Assembly: GCF_963082655.1 (NCBI RefSeq)
Contig: NC_081552.1
Location: forward strand, 53,359,947 to 53,423,946
DNA from: Stomoxys calcitrans
Lineage: Eukaryota > Arthropoda > Insecta > Diptera > Muscidae
Length of the DNA: 64,000 bases
Direction of reading: 5' to 3'
Shown here: positions 25,111-35,716 of the stretch, in pieces
Numbering within the stretch: position 1 is the first letter of the stretch
Layout of the letters: each line of letters starts with the position of its first letter
Made by a program: the position numbers and the translations under genes
Notes under the pieces: model-generated
What the model was told of the DNA's origin: nothing
The model's input: the letters and a program-made list of their open reading frames with translations, nothing else
Database searches by the model: none

Positions 25111-25162
25111 GGTAACCCATCTCTTGATCACCCTTGTTTGGTTCCTAGAAGCTTTAATTTTT
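24848..25162. repeat. 29-bp inverted repeat enclosing a HelA fragment
   Basis: 24848-24876 (starting AAAAATTAAAGCTTC) and 25134-25162 (ending AAGCTTTAATTTTT) are reverse complements with one mismatch. They enclose 257 bases of HelA5 sequence. Not part of a normal HelA element. Confidence 0.75.
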
Positions 25163-25440
25163 GTATCTGTGTTTGTTTGTTTGTTTGTAAGTTTGCTTGT
25201 TCCGTATAGACTCGAAAACGACTGAACCGATTTTATTAAATTTTTCACAGATTGTAGGTTGGTCTGGAAGGAGCAGTAGGCTATAAGTAATAGGCTATAC
25301 ATTTTTAATATTTTAATAGCTGTTGGGGAAAGGGGTCGGGGGGGAGGGTCCTCCAAAAATCAAAAGAACCTATCGTGACAATATAATATTCAAATGAATA
25401 GTATTTGGGAGTTAAATACGAAACAAAATAAAAAAAAGTA
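25163..25440 (-). mobile_element. D' tail fragment D9, minus strand
   Basis: GTTTGTTTGTTTGTAAG, CTTGTTCCGTATAGACTC and CGACTGAACCGATTTT are the reverse complement of a D tail. One D' unit remnant follows (GACAATATAATATTCAAATG). No head. Confidence 0.6.
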
Positions 25441-25469
25441 TAATAAAAAAGTAACACTAAAATAAAATT

Positions 25470-26870
25470 AACAAGTAAAAAGGCGTTAAGTTCGGCCGGG
25501 CCGAACTTTGGATACCCACCACCTCGGGTATATATGTAAACCACCTTCCATCAAAATCCAGTGAAAATTCCATACCTTATGTCCCATAGCAGTTATATCG
25601 CAATATGTTCCGATTTGGATCAAATACTAATAAGTACAAGTCATTGTTCCATTGTACAATATATAACAAAATATTGGTCTTTTTAGTAGTTATATCTAAA
25701 AATAAACCGATCTGAACTATATACGATACGGATGTCGAAAAGCATAACATAAGTCAGTGTGTCAAATTTCAGTGCAATCGGATTAAAAATGCGCCTTTTA
25801 TGCACCAAGACTTCAAATCGAGAGATCGGTCTATATGGCAGCTATATGCAAATCTTGATCGATCTAGACCAAATTGCAGAAATATGTGGAGGGGCTAAAC
25901 TTAACTCTTTGTCCCAAATTTCGGCAACATCGGACAATAAATGGCCCCCCTATCACCCTAAATCGGAGGATCGGTCTATATGGCAGCTATATCCAAATCT
26001 GAACCAATCTGGGCCAAATTGACGAAGGACGTTGAAGGGTCTAACACAACTCACTGTCCCAAATTTCAGCAAGATCGGATAATAAGAGTGGCTTTTATGG
26101 CCTTAAACCCTAAATTGGAGGTAAATAGGAGGATCGGTCTATATGGCAGCTATATCCAAATCTGAACCGATCTGAGCCATATTAACGGAAGCTGTCGATG
26201 GGCCTAAGAAAACTCACTGTTCCAAATTTCAGTAAAATCGGATAATAAATGTGGCTTTTATGGGCCTAAGACCCTAAACCGGAGGATCGGTCTATATGTC
26301 AGCTATATCCAAATCTGAACCGATCTGAGCCATATTAACGGAAGCTGTCGATGGGCCTAAGAAAACTCACTGTTCCAAATGTCAGCAAAAACTGATAATA
26401 AATGTGGCTTTTATGGGCCTAAGACCCTAAATTGAAGGATCGGTCTATATGACAGCTATATCTAAATCTGGACCGATCTAAGCCATATTAACGGAGGATA
26501 TCGAAGGGCCTAACACAACTCACTGTCCCAAATTTCAGCAAAATCGGATAATAAATGTGGCTTTTATTAGCCTAAGACCCTAAATCGGCGGATCGGTCTA
26601 TATGGGGGCTATATCAAGATATAGTCCGATATAGTCCATCTTCGAACATAACCTGCTTTTGGACAAAAAGAGAGTCTGTGCAAAGTTTCAGCTCAATATC
26701 TCTATTTTTGAAGACTGTAGCGTGATTTCAACAGACAGACGGACGGACATGTCTAGATCGTCTTAGATTTTTACGCTGATCAAGAATATATATACTTTAT
26801 AGGGTCGGAAATGGATATTTCGATTTCGGAATGACAAAATGAATATACCCCCATCCGTCGGTGGTGGGTA
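25470..26870 (-). mobile_element. HelB4, Helentron-like
   Basis: Minus-strand HelB from AACAAGTAAAAAGGCGTTAAG, with an intact GGCCGGGCC hairpin, to GGTGGTGGGTA. Seven to eight ~153-bp units. Two adjacent units share the private wording ATTAACGGAAGCTGTCGATG (near 26184 and 26335), a sign of recent unit duplication. The extreme 5' TATAAAAA is missing: GGTGGTGGGTA runs straight into ACTGCG. Confidence 0.85.
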
Positions 26871-27664
26871 ACTGCGAAAATAACTTTCATGACTTTCACA
26901 AAATTTTTCGTAAAAAAATTCAAACTAAATTGTGTCAAAAATTTTTTTAATTCCATCACAGAATTTCTCTGTTTTATCTGATTAAACATCCCTACACCCA
27001 ATCATCAGAATATCTTGTGAATTGCACATGTTACTACAACAAGACTACATACTTCACAAACAACGCTCTTCCAAACACTATATGACTAAAAATTTGAGTA
27101 AATCTACACGTATTCCATGGGTAAGTGGAAAAATTGCATCCAAACCCAAAATACTCAAATTCAATGTCAAAATTTAAATGAAATTCGAGAGGTACGAAAA
27201 AAGCGAGAGCAGCAGCAACACACCAGACGGCAAGGCAGGCAGACAGGCAATCAGCAATCACCCAAATGGCCAGCTGGCCAGCAATCCAACGAATTGAAAA
27301 CCACGGCCACAGTGACCATCGAAACAATTTTCGGCACCGAAATAAAAACTAATTAGAAAGAAAGGAAAAAAACTAGACCAACAACAATTATAACAAAAAA
27401 TCGAGTAATCTTTTTTATATGCTCCGTCACAAAGGGACCTTGAGTTGCTTTAGTATGGTTGTTGTAAAACTTTTGTCTTCATATATTTATATTTTCAAAC
27501 ATTTTATGTTGTTTAGTTATTCCAAAAAGGTTATAGGGCGCTGTCCCAGGGAATTAACCTCAAGTTTAACGAATAACAGATGAACACTAGACTACAAAAA
27601 TGTTTGCTTTGTTTTCTATGAGAAGCAAAAACCAGTACGGAAGGGCAAAAGTAGGCGGTGCCTA
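26871..27664. other. Host-like island with possible exon/UTR character
   Basis: Non-repetitive. 27180-27345 is less AT-rich than its surroundings and has CAGCAGCAACACACC and AGGCAGGCAGACAGGCAA wording typical of fly UTR or low-complexity coding DNA. A 79-codon frame (27117-27356, +) covers it. A perfect splice-donor-like GTAAGT occurs at 27121-27126, and a 14-bp palindrome TGGCCAGCTGGCCA at 27267-27280. I cannot assign a gene. Confidence 0.35.
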
Positions 27665-27965
27665 CTGTATAATACTCTACACCTACCCTATATCCAATTC
27701 TGAACCAATTTTGAAGGACCTCGGCGAGCAAATATGTTCAAACTGTAAAAACTACTGTTGACAAATGACAGCATTATGGCAAATTACTCAAAATCGGACA
27801 AACATATAAATGAGAGCTATATCTAAATCCAAACCGATTTCGAGCAAACTTCTCAGATACTGTGGCAGTCGTCAAGGAAAGCGTTTCGCAAAATTTTGGC
27901 AAGATGGATCAATAAATGAGCTTGCTGTGACTCTAGAAGTAAAAATCGGGCTATATACAATCGGG

Positions 27966-28019
<54 letters not shown>

Positions 28020-28800
28020 ATGAGAGCTATATCCAAATCTGAACCGAAATTCACCAGTAACATTGAGAGTCAAGAGAAAATCGCTTCTGCCGAATTTCGA
28101 GAAAATAAGTTAACAAAAGACCATTTTATTGCAATATTACTGCAAATCGCACGAACATATATATGGGAGCTATATCTAAATCTGAACCGATATTGACCAA
28201 ACTCTATGTATATTGTGGTTGTCGTCGAGGAGAGCGTTTTGCAATATTTTGGCAAGATTGGTCAATAAGTGTGCTTGCAGTGGTTCTAGGAGTGAAAATC
28301 GGGCGATATGTATATATGAGAGCTATATCTAAAACTGAACCGATTTCCATGAAATTCACCAGTAATGTCGAGAGCCGAAAAAAATCCTTTCTGCCAAATT
28401 TCGAGAGAATCGGTTAACAAATGACGATTTTATTGCATTATTACTGAAAATCGGACGAACATATATATGGGAGCTATATCCAGATCTGAACCGATTTTTT
28501 TTAATTTTAATAGGCTTTTTCTATAGGTCGAAACCGATTTTTTTCAATTTTAATAGGCTTTTTCTCTAGATCGAAAAACATACCTGTACCAAATTTTAAG
28601 ACGATCGGATGAAAACTGCGACCTGTACTTTGTACACAAATTAACATGGACAGACCGACATAGCTAAATCGAATCAGAAAGTGATTTTGAGTCGATCGGT
28701 ATACTGATCAATGGGTCTATCTCTCTTCCTTCTAGGTGTTACAAACAAATTCACAAAGTTATAATACCCTGTACCACAGTAGTGGTGTAAGGTATAATTA
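27665..28800 (-). mobile_element. HelC1, third Helentron-like family
   Basis: On the minus strand it begins near 28800 with TACACCACTACTGTGGTAC and GGGTATTATAAC, followed by CACCTAGAAGGAAGAGAG and a short GTCTGTCCATG remnant instead of a long microsatellite. Units start GAGCTATATC at about 27811, 28021, 28165, 28318 and 28470, with two alternating unit types. No 3' hairpin is found, so the 3' end is lost or different. Confidence 0.72.
27967..28020. repeat. (TA)n expansion inside HelC1
   Basis: About 54 bases of nearly pure TA, grown from the CTATATATG motif that sits at the same place in the other units. It accounts for most of the 210-bp spacing between the flanking units, against about 150 elsewhere. 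Confidence 0.85.
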
Positions 28801-28826
28801 AAAGAAAAGATCTTATGTTTCTTTTT

Positions 28827-30446
28827 TATACCCCCCACCATAGGATGGGGGTATACTAATTTCGTCATTTTGTTTGTAACACCTCGAAATATGCGTCTAA
28901 GACCCCATAAAGTATATATATTCTTGATAGTCGTGAAATTTTATGTCGATCTTGCCATGTCCGTCCGCTACCTTTGAAGGAGTAGAGCTAACCGCTTGAA
29001 ATTTTGCACAAATACTTCTTATTGGTGTAGGTCGGTTGAGATTGTAAATGGGCCAAATCGGTCTATGTTTTGATATAGCTGTCATATAAACCGATCTTGG
29101 GTCTTGACTTCTTGAGCCTCTATAGGGTGCAATTCTTATCCGATTTGACTGAAATTTTGCACATAGTGTTCTGGCATAACTTCCAACATTTATGCGAAGT
29201 ATGGTTCAAATCGCTCCATACCCTGATGTAGCTGTCATAGAAACCGATCTGGGATCTTGAGAGAGCGCAATTCTCATCCGATTTGGCACAGATTTTGTAC
29301 AACGGCTTCTCCCATGGCCTTCAACATACGTGTGCAATACGGTCTGAATCGATCTTTAGCTTGACACAGCTCCCATATAAAAAAAATCTCCCGATTTTGC
29401 TTCTTGAGCCCCGAATCGGACTATGACTTGATATAGCTTCACCTCTAGCTTCCGAAGCAGTAAAGCTAGCCGCTTGAAATTTTGCACAAATACTTCTTAT
29501 TAATGTAGGTCGGTTGGTATTGTAAATGGGCCATATCGGTCCATGTTTAGATATAGCTGCCATATAAACCGATCTTGGGTCTTGACTTCTTGAGCCTCTA
29601 GAGTGTGCAATTCTTCTCCGATTGGGATGAAATTTTGCACGACGTGTTTTGTTATGACATCCAACAACTGTGCCAAGTATGGTTGAAATCGGTCTATAAC
29701 CTGATATAGCTGCCATATAAACCGATCTTGGGTCTTGACTTCTTGAGCCTCTAGAGTGCGCAATTCTTATCCGATTGGAATGAAATTTTGAACGACGTGT
29801 TTTGTTACGATATCCAACAACTGTGCCGAGTATGGTTCGAATCGGTCCATAACCTTATATAGCTGTCATATAAACCGATCTTGGGTCTTGATTTCTTGAG
29901 CTTCTAGAGGGCGCTATTCTTATCCAATTTGAATGAATTTTGGCACATAGTATTTTGTTATGATATCCAACAACTGTGCCAAATATGGTTCAAATCGGTT
30001 CATAACCTGATATAGCTGCCATATAAACAGATCTGGGATCTTGACTTCTTGAGCCTCTAGAGGTCGCAATTTTTATCCGATTTGCCTGAAATTTTGTACG
30101 ACGGATTCTCTCAAGACCATTAACATACGTGTTTATTATGGTCTGAATCGGTCTATAGGCCGATACAGCTCCAATATAAATCGATCTCTCTATTTTACTT
30201 CTTGAGCCCACAAAGGGCGCAATTCTTATTCGAATTGGCTGACATTTTACACAGGTCTCCAACATATAATTTAATTGTGGTCCAAACCGGACCATATCTT
30301 GATATCGCTCTAATAGCAGAGCAAATCTTTTCTTATATACTTTTTTTGCCTAAGAAGAGATGCCGGGAAAAGAACTCGACAAATGCGATCCATGGTGGAG
30401 GGTATATAAGATTCGGCCCGGCCGAACTTAGTACGCTTTTACTTGT
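28827..30446 (+). mobile_element. HelA6, Helentron-like, with a rearranged array
   Basis: Normal 5' and 3' ends. The microsatellite has shrunk to GTCCGTCCG. The first units (28990-29440) are diverged. At about 29440 the 'AGCTTCCGAAGCAGTAAAGCT' pre-array segment appears a second time and a fresh set of high-identity units follows (29480-30000). The copy therefore looks like an old element joined to the body of a younger one. Confidence 0.82.
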
Positions 30447-30555
30447 TTTTAGTTTCTTTTGGAGTTTTATAAAGGAAGTGATCTACTTGGGTTTTAACAT
30501 TCAGAGTAACACTAGTTGAAAGTCGTCTAGGTAATATAAACCATCAATTACAAAC
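30447..30555. other. Short unique spacer
   Basis: Non-repetitive. Nothing recognised. Confidence 0.5.
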
Positions 30556-30880
30556 AAATAAAGGCGTACTAAGTTCGGCCGAGCATTATATACCCTCCAT
30601 CATGAACCGCATTTGTCAAGTTCTTCGAATGACTTTTTCAATTATATATGAGCTATAGCAAGTTATTAATCGATATGGACCGTACTTGTCATGCCGTACA
30701 AGTTAATAAAAAATTTCAGTCAAATCGAGTAATAATTGCGCCTTCAAGAGGCTCAGAAAGTCAAATTGGAAGATCGGTTTAAAATGCAAAATTTCAGGCA
30801 AATTGGATAAGAATTGTGCCCTCCAGAGGCTCAAGAATTCTAATCGGGAGACCGAAGTCGAAAAATCGACTTTTGCTATT
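30556..30880 (-). mobile_element. HelA7, truncated, broken hairpin
   Basis: Starts AAATAAAGGCGTACTAAGTTC; the 3' hairpin is disrupted (TTCGGCCGAGCATTAT). About two decayed units, with no microsatellite or 5' end. Confidence 0.7.
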
Positions 30881-30892
30881 TTTATAACCACC

Positions 30893-31465
30893 ACCATAGG
30901 ATGGGGGTATACTATTCTTGATCATCTCGTAATTCTGATTCGAACTAGCCATGTCCGTCCGTCTGTCGAAATCACGATAGCGGTCGAACGCGTAAAGCTA
31001 GCCGCTTGAAATTTGGAACAGATACTTTACATTGGAGTAAGTCGTTGGGGATTGCAAATGGACAATATCGGTTCAGACTTGGATATCGCTCCCATATAAA
31101 CTGATTTCCCGATTTGACTTCTTAAGCCCATGGAAGCCACAAATTTTTCCTGATTTGGCTGAAATCTTGCACATGGTGTTCTGTTATGACTCCCAACATC
31201 CCAACATGTGCTAAGTACGGTTCAAATCGGTCAAGAACATAATTTAGCTCCCATATAAACCGATCTCCCGATTTGACTTCTTAAGCCGTGATTTTTATCG
31301 GATTTAGCTGCAATTTTGCATATAGTGCTCCGTTATGACTCAACAACTGCGCCAAGTACGGTCCAATTTGGTCTATAACTAGATGTAGCTTCCATATTTT
31401 AGCACAATCCATGGTGGTGGGTTTCCACGATTCGGCTCGGCCGAACTTAGCGCGCTTTTACTTGT
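30893..31465 (+). mobile_element. HelA8, short diverged copy
   Basis: From TATAACCACCACCATAGGAT to GCGCGCTTTTACTTGT, 573 bases. The TATATTCTTGATC block is contracted to TATTCTTGATC, the microsatellite is GTCCGTCCGTCTGTC, and about two and a half units remain. It lies 12 bases downstream of HelA7 in opposite orientation. Confidence 0.78.
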
Positions 31466-31495
31466 GATAAAATGACTCTATCGATATTAAATTTT

Positions 31496-33082
31496 TATAC
31501 CCACCACCGACGGATGGGGGTATATTCATTTTGTCATTCCGTTTGCAACATATCGAAATATCCATTTCCGACCCTATAAAGTATATATATTCTTGATCAG
31601 CGTAAAAATCTAAGACGATCTAGACATGTCCATCCGTCTGTCCGACTGTCTGTTGAAATCACGCTACAGTCTTCAAAAATAGAGATATTGAGCTGAAACT
31701 TTGCACAAAATCTTTTTTTGTCCATAGGCAGGTTAAGTTCGAAGATGGGCTATATCGGACTATATCTTGATATAGCCCCCATATAGACCGATCCGCCGAT
31801 TTAGGGTCTTAGGCCAATAAAAGCCACATTTATTATCCGATTTCGCTCAAATTTGGGACAGTGAGTTGTGTTAGGCCCTTCGACATCCTTTGTCAATTTG
31901 GCCCAGATCGGTCCAAATTTGGATATAGCTGCCATATAGACCGATCCTCCGATTTAGGGTCTTATATGGGCCTAAGACCACATTTATTATCCAATTTTGC
32001 TGAAATTTGGGACAGTGAGTTGTCTTAGGCCCTTTGACATCTTCCGTCAATATGGCTTAGATCGGTTCAGATTTGGATATAGCTGCCATATAGACAAATC
32101 CTCAAATCAAATTTAGGGTCTTAGGCCCATAAAAGCCACATTTATTATTCGATTTAGCTGAAATTCGGGACAGTGAGTTGTCTTAGGCCCTTCGACATTC
32201 TTCGTCAATTTGGTTTAGATCGGTCCAGATTTGGAAATAGCTGCCATATATATCGATCCTCCGATTTAGGGTCTAAGGCCCATAAAAGCCACATTTATTA
32301 TCCAATTTTGCTGAAATTTGGGACAGTGAGTTGTCTTAGGCCCTTTGACATCTTCCGTCAATATGGCTTAGATCGGTTCAGATTTGGATATAGCTGCCAT
32401 ATAGACCGAAACTCCGATTTAGTGTCATAGGCCCATAAAAGCTGCATTTATTATCCGATCTGGCTGAAATTTGGGACATAGAGTTGTGTTAGGCCCTTCG
32501 ACATTCTTCGTCAATTTTGTTCAGATCGGTCCAGATTTGGATATAGCTGCCATATATATCGATCCTCCGATTTAGGGTCTTAGGCCCATAAAAGCCACAT
32601 TTATTATGCGATTTTGCTGAAATTCGGGACAGTGCGTTGTCTTAGGCCCTTCGACATTCTTCGTCAATTTGGTTCAGATCGGTCCAGATTTGGATATAGC
32701 TGCCCCATATATCGATCCTACGATTTAGTGTCATAGGCCCATAAAAGTCACATTTATTATCCAATTTTGTTGAAATTTGGGACAGTGAGTTTTCTTAGGC
32801 CCTTCGACATTCTTTGTCAATTTGGTTCAGATCGGTCCAGATTTGGATATAGCTGCCATATATATCGATCCTCCGATTTAGGGTCTTAGGGCCATAAAAG
32901 CCTCATTTATTATCCGATTTTGCTGAAATTCAGGCCAGTGAGTTGTGACAAGCCCTTCGACTTCCTTCGTAAATTTGGTCCAGATCGGTCGAGATTCGGA
33001 ATGAAAGGTGGTTTACATATATACCCGAGGTGGTGGGTATCCAAAGTTCGGCCCGGCCGAACTTAACGCCTTTTTATTTGTT
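31496..33082 (+). mobile_element. HelB5, Helentron-like, complete
   Basis: Starts TATACCCACCACCGACGGAT and ends with an intact hairpin and ACGCCTTTTTATTTGTTT. About eight units; several share CCATATATATCGATCCTCCG, showing local homogenisation. The 3' subterminal repeat GAGGTGGTGGGTATCC is at about 33027-33042. Confidence 0.86.
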
Positions 33083-33298
33083 TGACTGAATATCGGTTGA
33101 TATTTTTCCGATGGATACTATCGCAAAAGTTATATTTTTTTTTTGTAAAACTAAACAAAAATGTATACTTTAAGAAAAATTGCGCCTATAAAGGGTAAAA
33201 TTTTCATCCGATTATTACTTCCAGCTGACTTTATTAATTTTGGTTTTATTTGGTCTGTGCATTAATATTGCTTCTATATAAATCGATCTCCTGATTTG
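33083..33298. other. Unique DNA with a faint Helentron-unit trace
   Basis: AT-rich. TTTTCATCCGATTATTACTTC and TATATAAATCGATCTCCTG near 33210-33295 resemble unit fragments of a decayed HelA. No gene. Confidence 0.4.
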
Positions 33299-33505
33299 TA
33301 TACCCTCCACCATAGGATGGGGGTATACTAATTTCGTCATTCTGTTTGTAACACCTCGAAATATTCGTCATGAATATTTGATCGACATGACATTTTATGT
33401 CGATCTGTTTGTCTGTCGAAAGCACGCTAACTTCGAAGAAGTAAAGCTAGCCGCTTGAAACTTTGCACATATAATTCTTATTAGTGCAGGTCGGTTGGGA
33501 TTGTA

Positions 33506-34112
33506 AAGGGTGATTTTTTTGAGGTTAGGATTTTCATGCATTAGTATTTGACAGATCACGTGGGATTTCAGACATGGTGTCAAAGAGAAAGATGCTCAGT
33601 ATGCTTTGACATTTCATCATGAATAGACTTACTAACGAGCAACGATTGCAAATCATTGAATTTTATTACCAAAATCAGTGTTCGGTTCGAAATGTGTTCA
33701 TTCACCGTAACGTTGCGTCCAACAGCATCTTTGAAAAAATACGATCCAATGATTCCACCAGCGTACAAACCACACCAAACAGTGCATTTTTCGGGATGCA
33801 TGGGCAGTTCTTGAACGGCTTCTGGTTGCTCTTCACTCCAAATGCGGCAATTTTGCTTATTTACGTAGCCATTCAACCAGAAATGAGCCTCATCGCTGAA
33901 CAAAATTTGTCAAAATTTGAACACATTTCGAACCGAACACTGATTTTGGTAATAAAATTCAATGATTTGCAAGCGTTGCTCGTTAGTAAGTCTATTCATG
34001 ATGAAATGTCAAAGCATACTGAGCATCTTTCTCTTTGACACCATGTCTGAAATCCCACGTGATCTGTCAAATACTAATGCATGAAAATCCTAACCTCAAA
34101 AAAATCACCCTT
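33506..34112. mobile_element. Fold-back mariner derivative FB2 (607 bp)
   Basis: Same architecture and length as FB1: arms 33506-33700 and 33918-34112, spacer 33701-33917. Flanked by TA on both sides (33504-33505 and 34113-34114), a textbook Tc1/mariner duplication. By eye it differs from FB1 at three places: ACGATTGC for ACGCTTGC in the left arm, ACGATCC for ACGGTCC, and CCAAACAG for CCAAATAG in the spacer. The left-arm change makes its two arms differ at one base. Confidence 0.9.
33701..33903 (-). pseudogene. Mariner-like transposase fragment in FB2
   Basis: Same catalytic-core fragment as in FB1, with FSDEAHF. The ACGATCC change turns the GGIIGPYFF segment into GGIIGSYFF. Only the first acidic motif is present. 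Not functional. Confidence 0.85.
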
Positions 34113-34612
34113 TATATGGACTTTATCGGTCCATGTTTTGATATAGCTGCCATATAAACCGATCTTGGGTCTTGACTTCTTGAGCCTCTAGAGGGCGCAA
34201 TTGTCATCTGATTTGTCTGTAATTTTGCAGGTGGTGTTTTGGTATTATTTCCAACAACCGTGCTAAGTATGATTCAAATCGATTTATAACCTGGTATAGC
34301 TGCCATATAAACCGATCTTGGATCTTGACTTCTTGAGCTGGAGGGCGCAATTCTCATCCGATTTGGCTGAAATTTTGCATGAGGTGTTTTGTTATGACTT
34401 CCATTAACTGTGCTTAGTGTTTGCGCAAATCGGTACATAACCTGATATAGCTGCCATACAATTCTTATTCGATTTGGCAGAAATGTCTACAACGGCTTCT
34501 CTCATGACCTTCAACATACGTGTCCCATATAAACCGATCTCCCGATGTTGCGATCCATGGTGGAGGGTATATAAGATTCGGCCCGGCCGAACTTAGCACG
34601 CTCTTACTTGTT

Positions 34613-34825
34613 ACTTCTCATTTTCGTGTGAAATAAAGGTGATGGGAAATTAACGATAGTATTGATATTTATTATCAAAACTGGCGAAAATATCGAATGT
34701 TTTAATAATCGATGGTATGCCAGCTCAACCTATCGGTCTTCTAAATAAAGAAAATTAAATTATAGGAATTTCGTTGCGGTCTTTTGCGGTATTACAATAT
34801 TTTTTAAATTTCAGGTAGTTTATTC
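34613..34825. other. Unique DNA
   Basis: AT-rich, non-repetitive. Nothing recognised. Confidence 0.5.
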
Positions 34826-35103
34826 TTATATACCCTGCACCATGGATCTTATTTGTAATTTTTTTGCCCGATATTTCTTTTTGTAGGCAAACAAATGGTA
34901 ATGGATAGAAATTCGTCAATGTATTGGAGCTATTTCAGGTTATCGACCGATTCGGACCATACATGGTTTAGATATTGAATATCATAGTAGAAGTCATTGG
35001 GCAAAATTTCAGCCAAATAGGATAAGAAAAAAAAATAATAATATTTCGATGTGTTACAAACGGAATGACGAAATTAGTTTACACCTATCCTATGGTATAA
35101 AAA
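34826..35103 (-). mobile_element. HelA10, minimal decayed copy
   Basis: About 280 bases running from TATATACCCTGCACCATGGAT to CCTATGGTATAAAAAG. It keeps parts of both subterminal repeats and the GTTACAAACGGAATGACGAA block but has only one unit, no microsatellite and no hairpin. It resembles an internally deleted element. Confidence 0.6.
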
Positions 35104-35159
35104 GAAAAAAAATGTTGGTCTAGGCTGTAAATTTTTGTACCGAAGTCTTACATGGATAA

Positions 35160-35457
35160 TTATTCACAGTTTTCGCAACTATTATTGAAGGAACATGCAG
35201 TGCTGAACATTTTTCTGATATTTATGCCAAAATTCGTGCTCAGGCCTTAAGTGTCATTGCCGAAGATGCTTACCCATTCGCAACGGTGACATTAGATAGG
35301 CTGACAAAAGTGGAATTCCGATTGAATTCAAAAATAGACAAAATGATGACAATGTGACAGCGAGTATCACCAACAACAAATTCAGCGCCATCTTTTGGGA
35401 GATATTAACCATTTGAATACCAAAGCCAATCCGAACAAAGAAATAGAGCGGGAGTAG
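35160..35457 (+). pseudogene. Possible host exon remnant or retroposed fragment, unknown protein
   Basis: From 35160 to the stop at 35355-35357 one frame stays open without an ATG, and its wording looks protein-like: IIEGTCSAEHFSDIYAKIRA, then LSVIAEDAYPFATVTLDRLT. A CACAG acceptor-like site at 35165-35169 comes just before it. After a one-base shift the frame from 35353 continues (QRHLLGDINHLNTKANPNKE) to a stop at 35455. I recognise no family. It could be a decayed exon, a processed pseudogene fragment or chance. The minus-strand frame over the same bases is not credible. Confidence 0.35.
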
Positions 35458-35597
35458 AGGGTGTTCAAAGATGATCATATGCTTTCCACTACTTTGACAA
35501 GTTGTCAGTCCTTCAAAAAAATAAAATAAAGGAACTAACCTTTGACTGTTTTCGGTCTAAAAGTTCTGTGTAATTGAAAAGAAAGTTATAATACATG

Positions 35598-35630
35598 AAG
35601 GCGCAGCGAAGCGTGCCGGGTTCAGATAGT
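35598..35630 (-). mobile_element. Tip of a D head
   Basis: AAGGCGCAGCGAAGCGTGCC then GGGTTCAGATAGT is the reverse complement of the D head. No D body adjoins it. Confidence 0.6.
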
Positions 35631-35715
35631 CTCGTATAAAGGTTGATTTTTTGGGTATTACAAGCTAGTTCACTAAGTTATAATACCACCTGTACCACCG
35701 TTGTGGTGTAGGGTA
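35631..35715 (-). mobile_element. HelC 5'-end fragment
   Basis: On the minus strand: TTACCCTACACCACAACGG, TGGTATTATAACTTAGTGAA and TTGTAATACCCAAAAAATC. This matches the first 85 bases of HelC only, ending where the LINE fragment begins. Confidence 0.65.
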
Positions 35716-35716
35716 A

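Larger units (their letters stand above)
33299..34612 (+). mobile_element. HelA9, carrying a nested fold-back mariner
   Basis: The 5' end TATACCCTCCACCATAGGAT follows GATTTG, and the 3' end is normal (GCACGCTCTTACTTGTT). The pre-array segment GTCGGTTGGGATTGTA is cut at 33505 by FB2 and resumes at 34113 with TATATGGAC, as expected for a TA target duplication. Without FB2 the element is about 700 bases with three to four diverged units. Confidence 0.85.
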
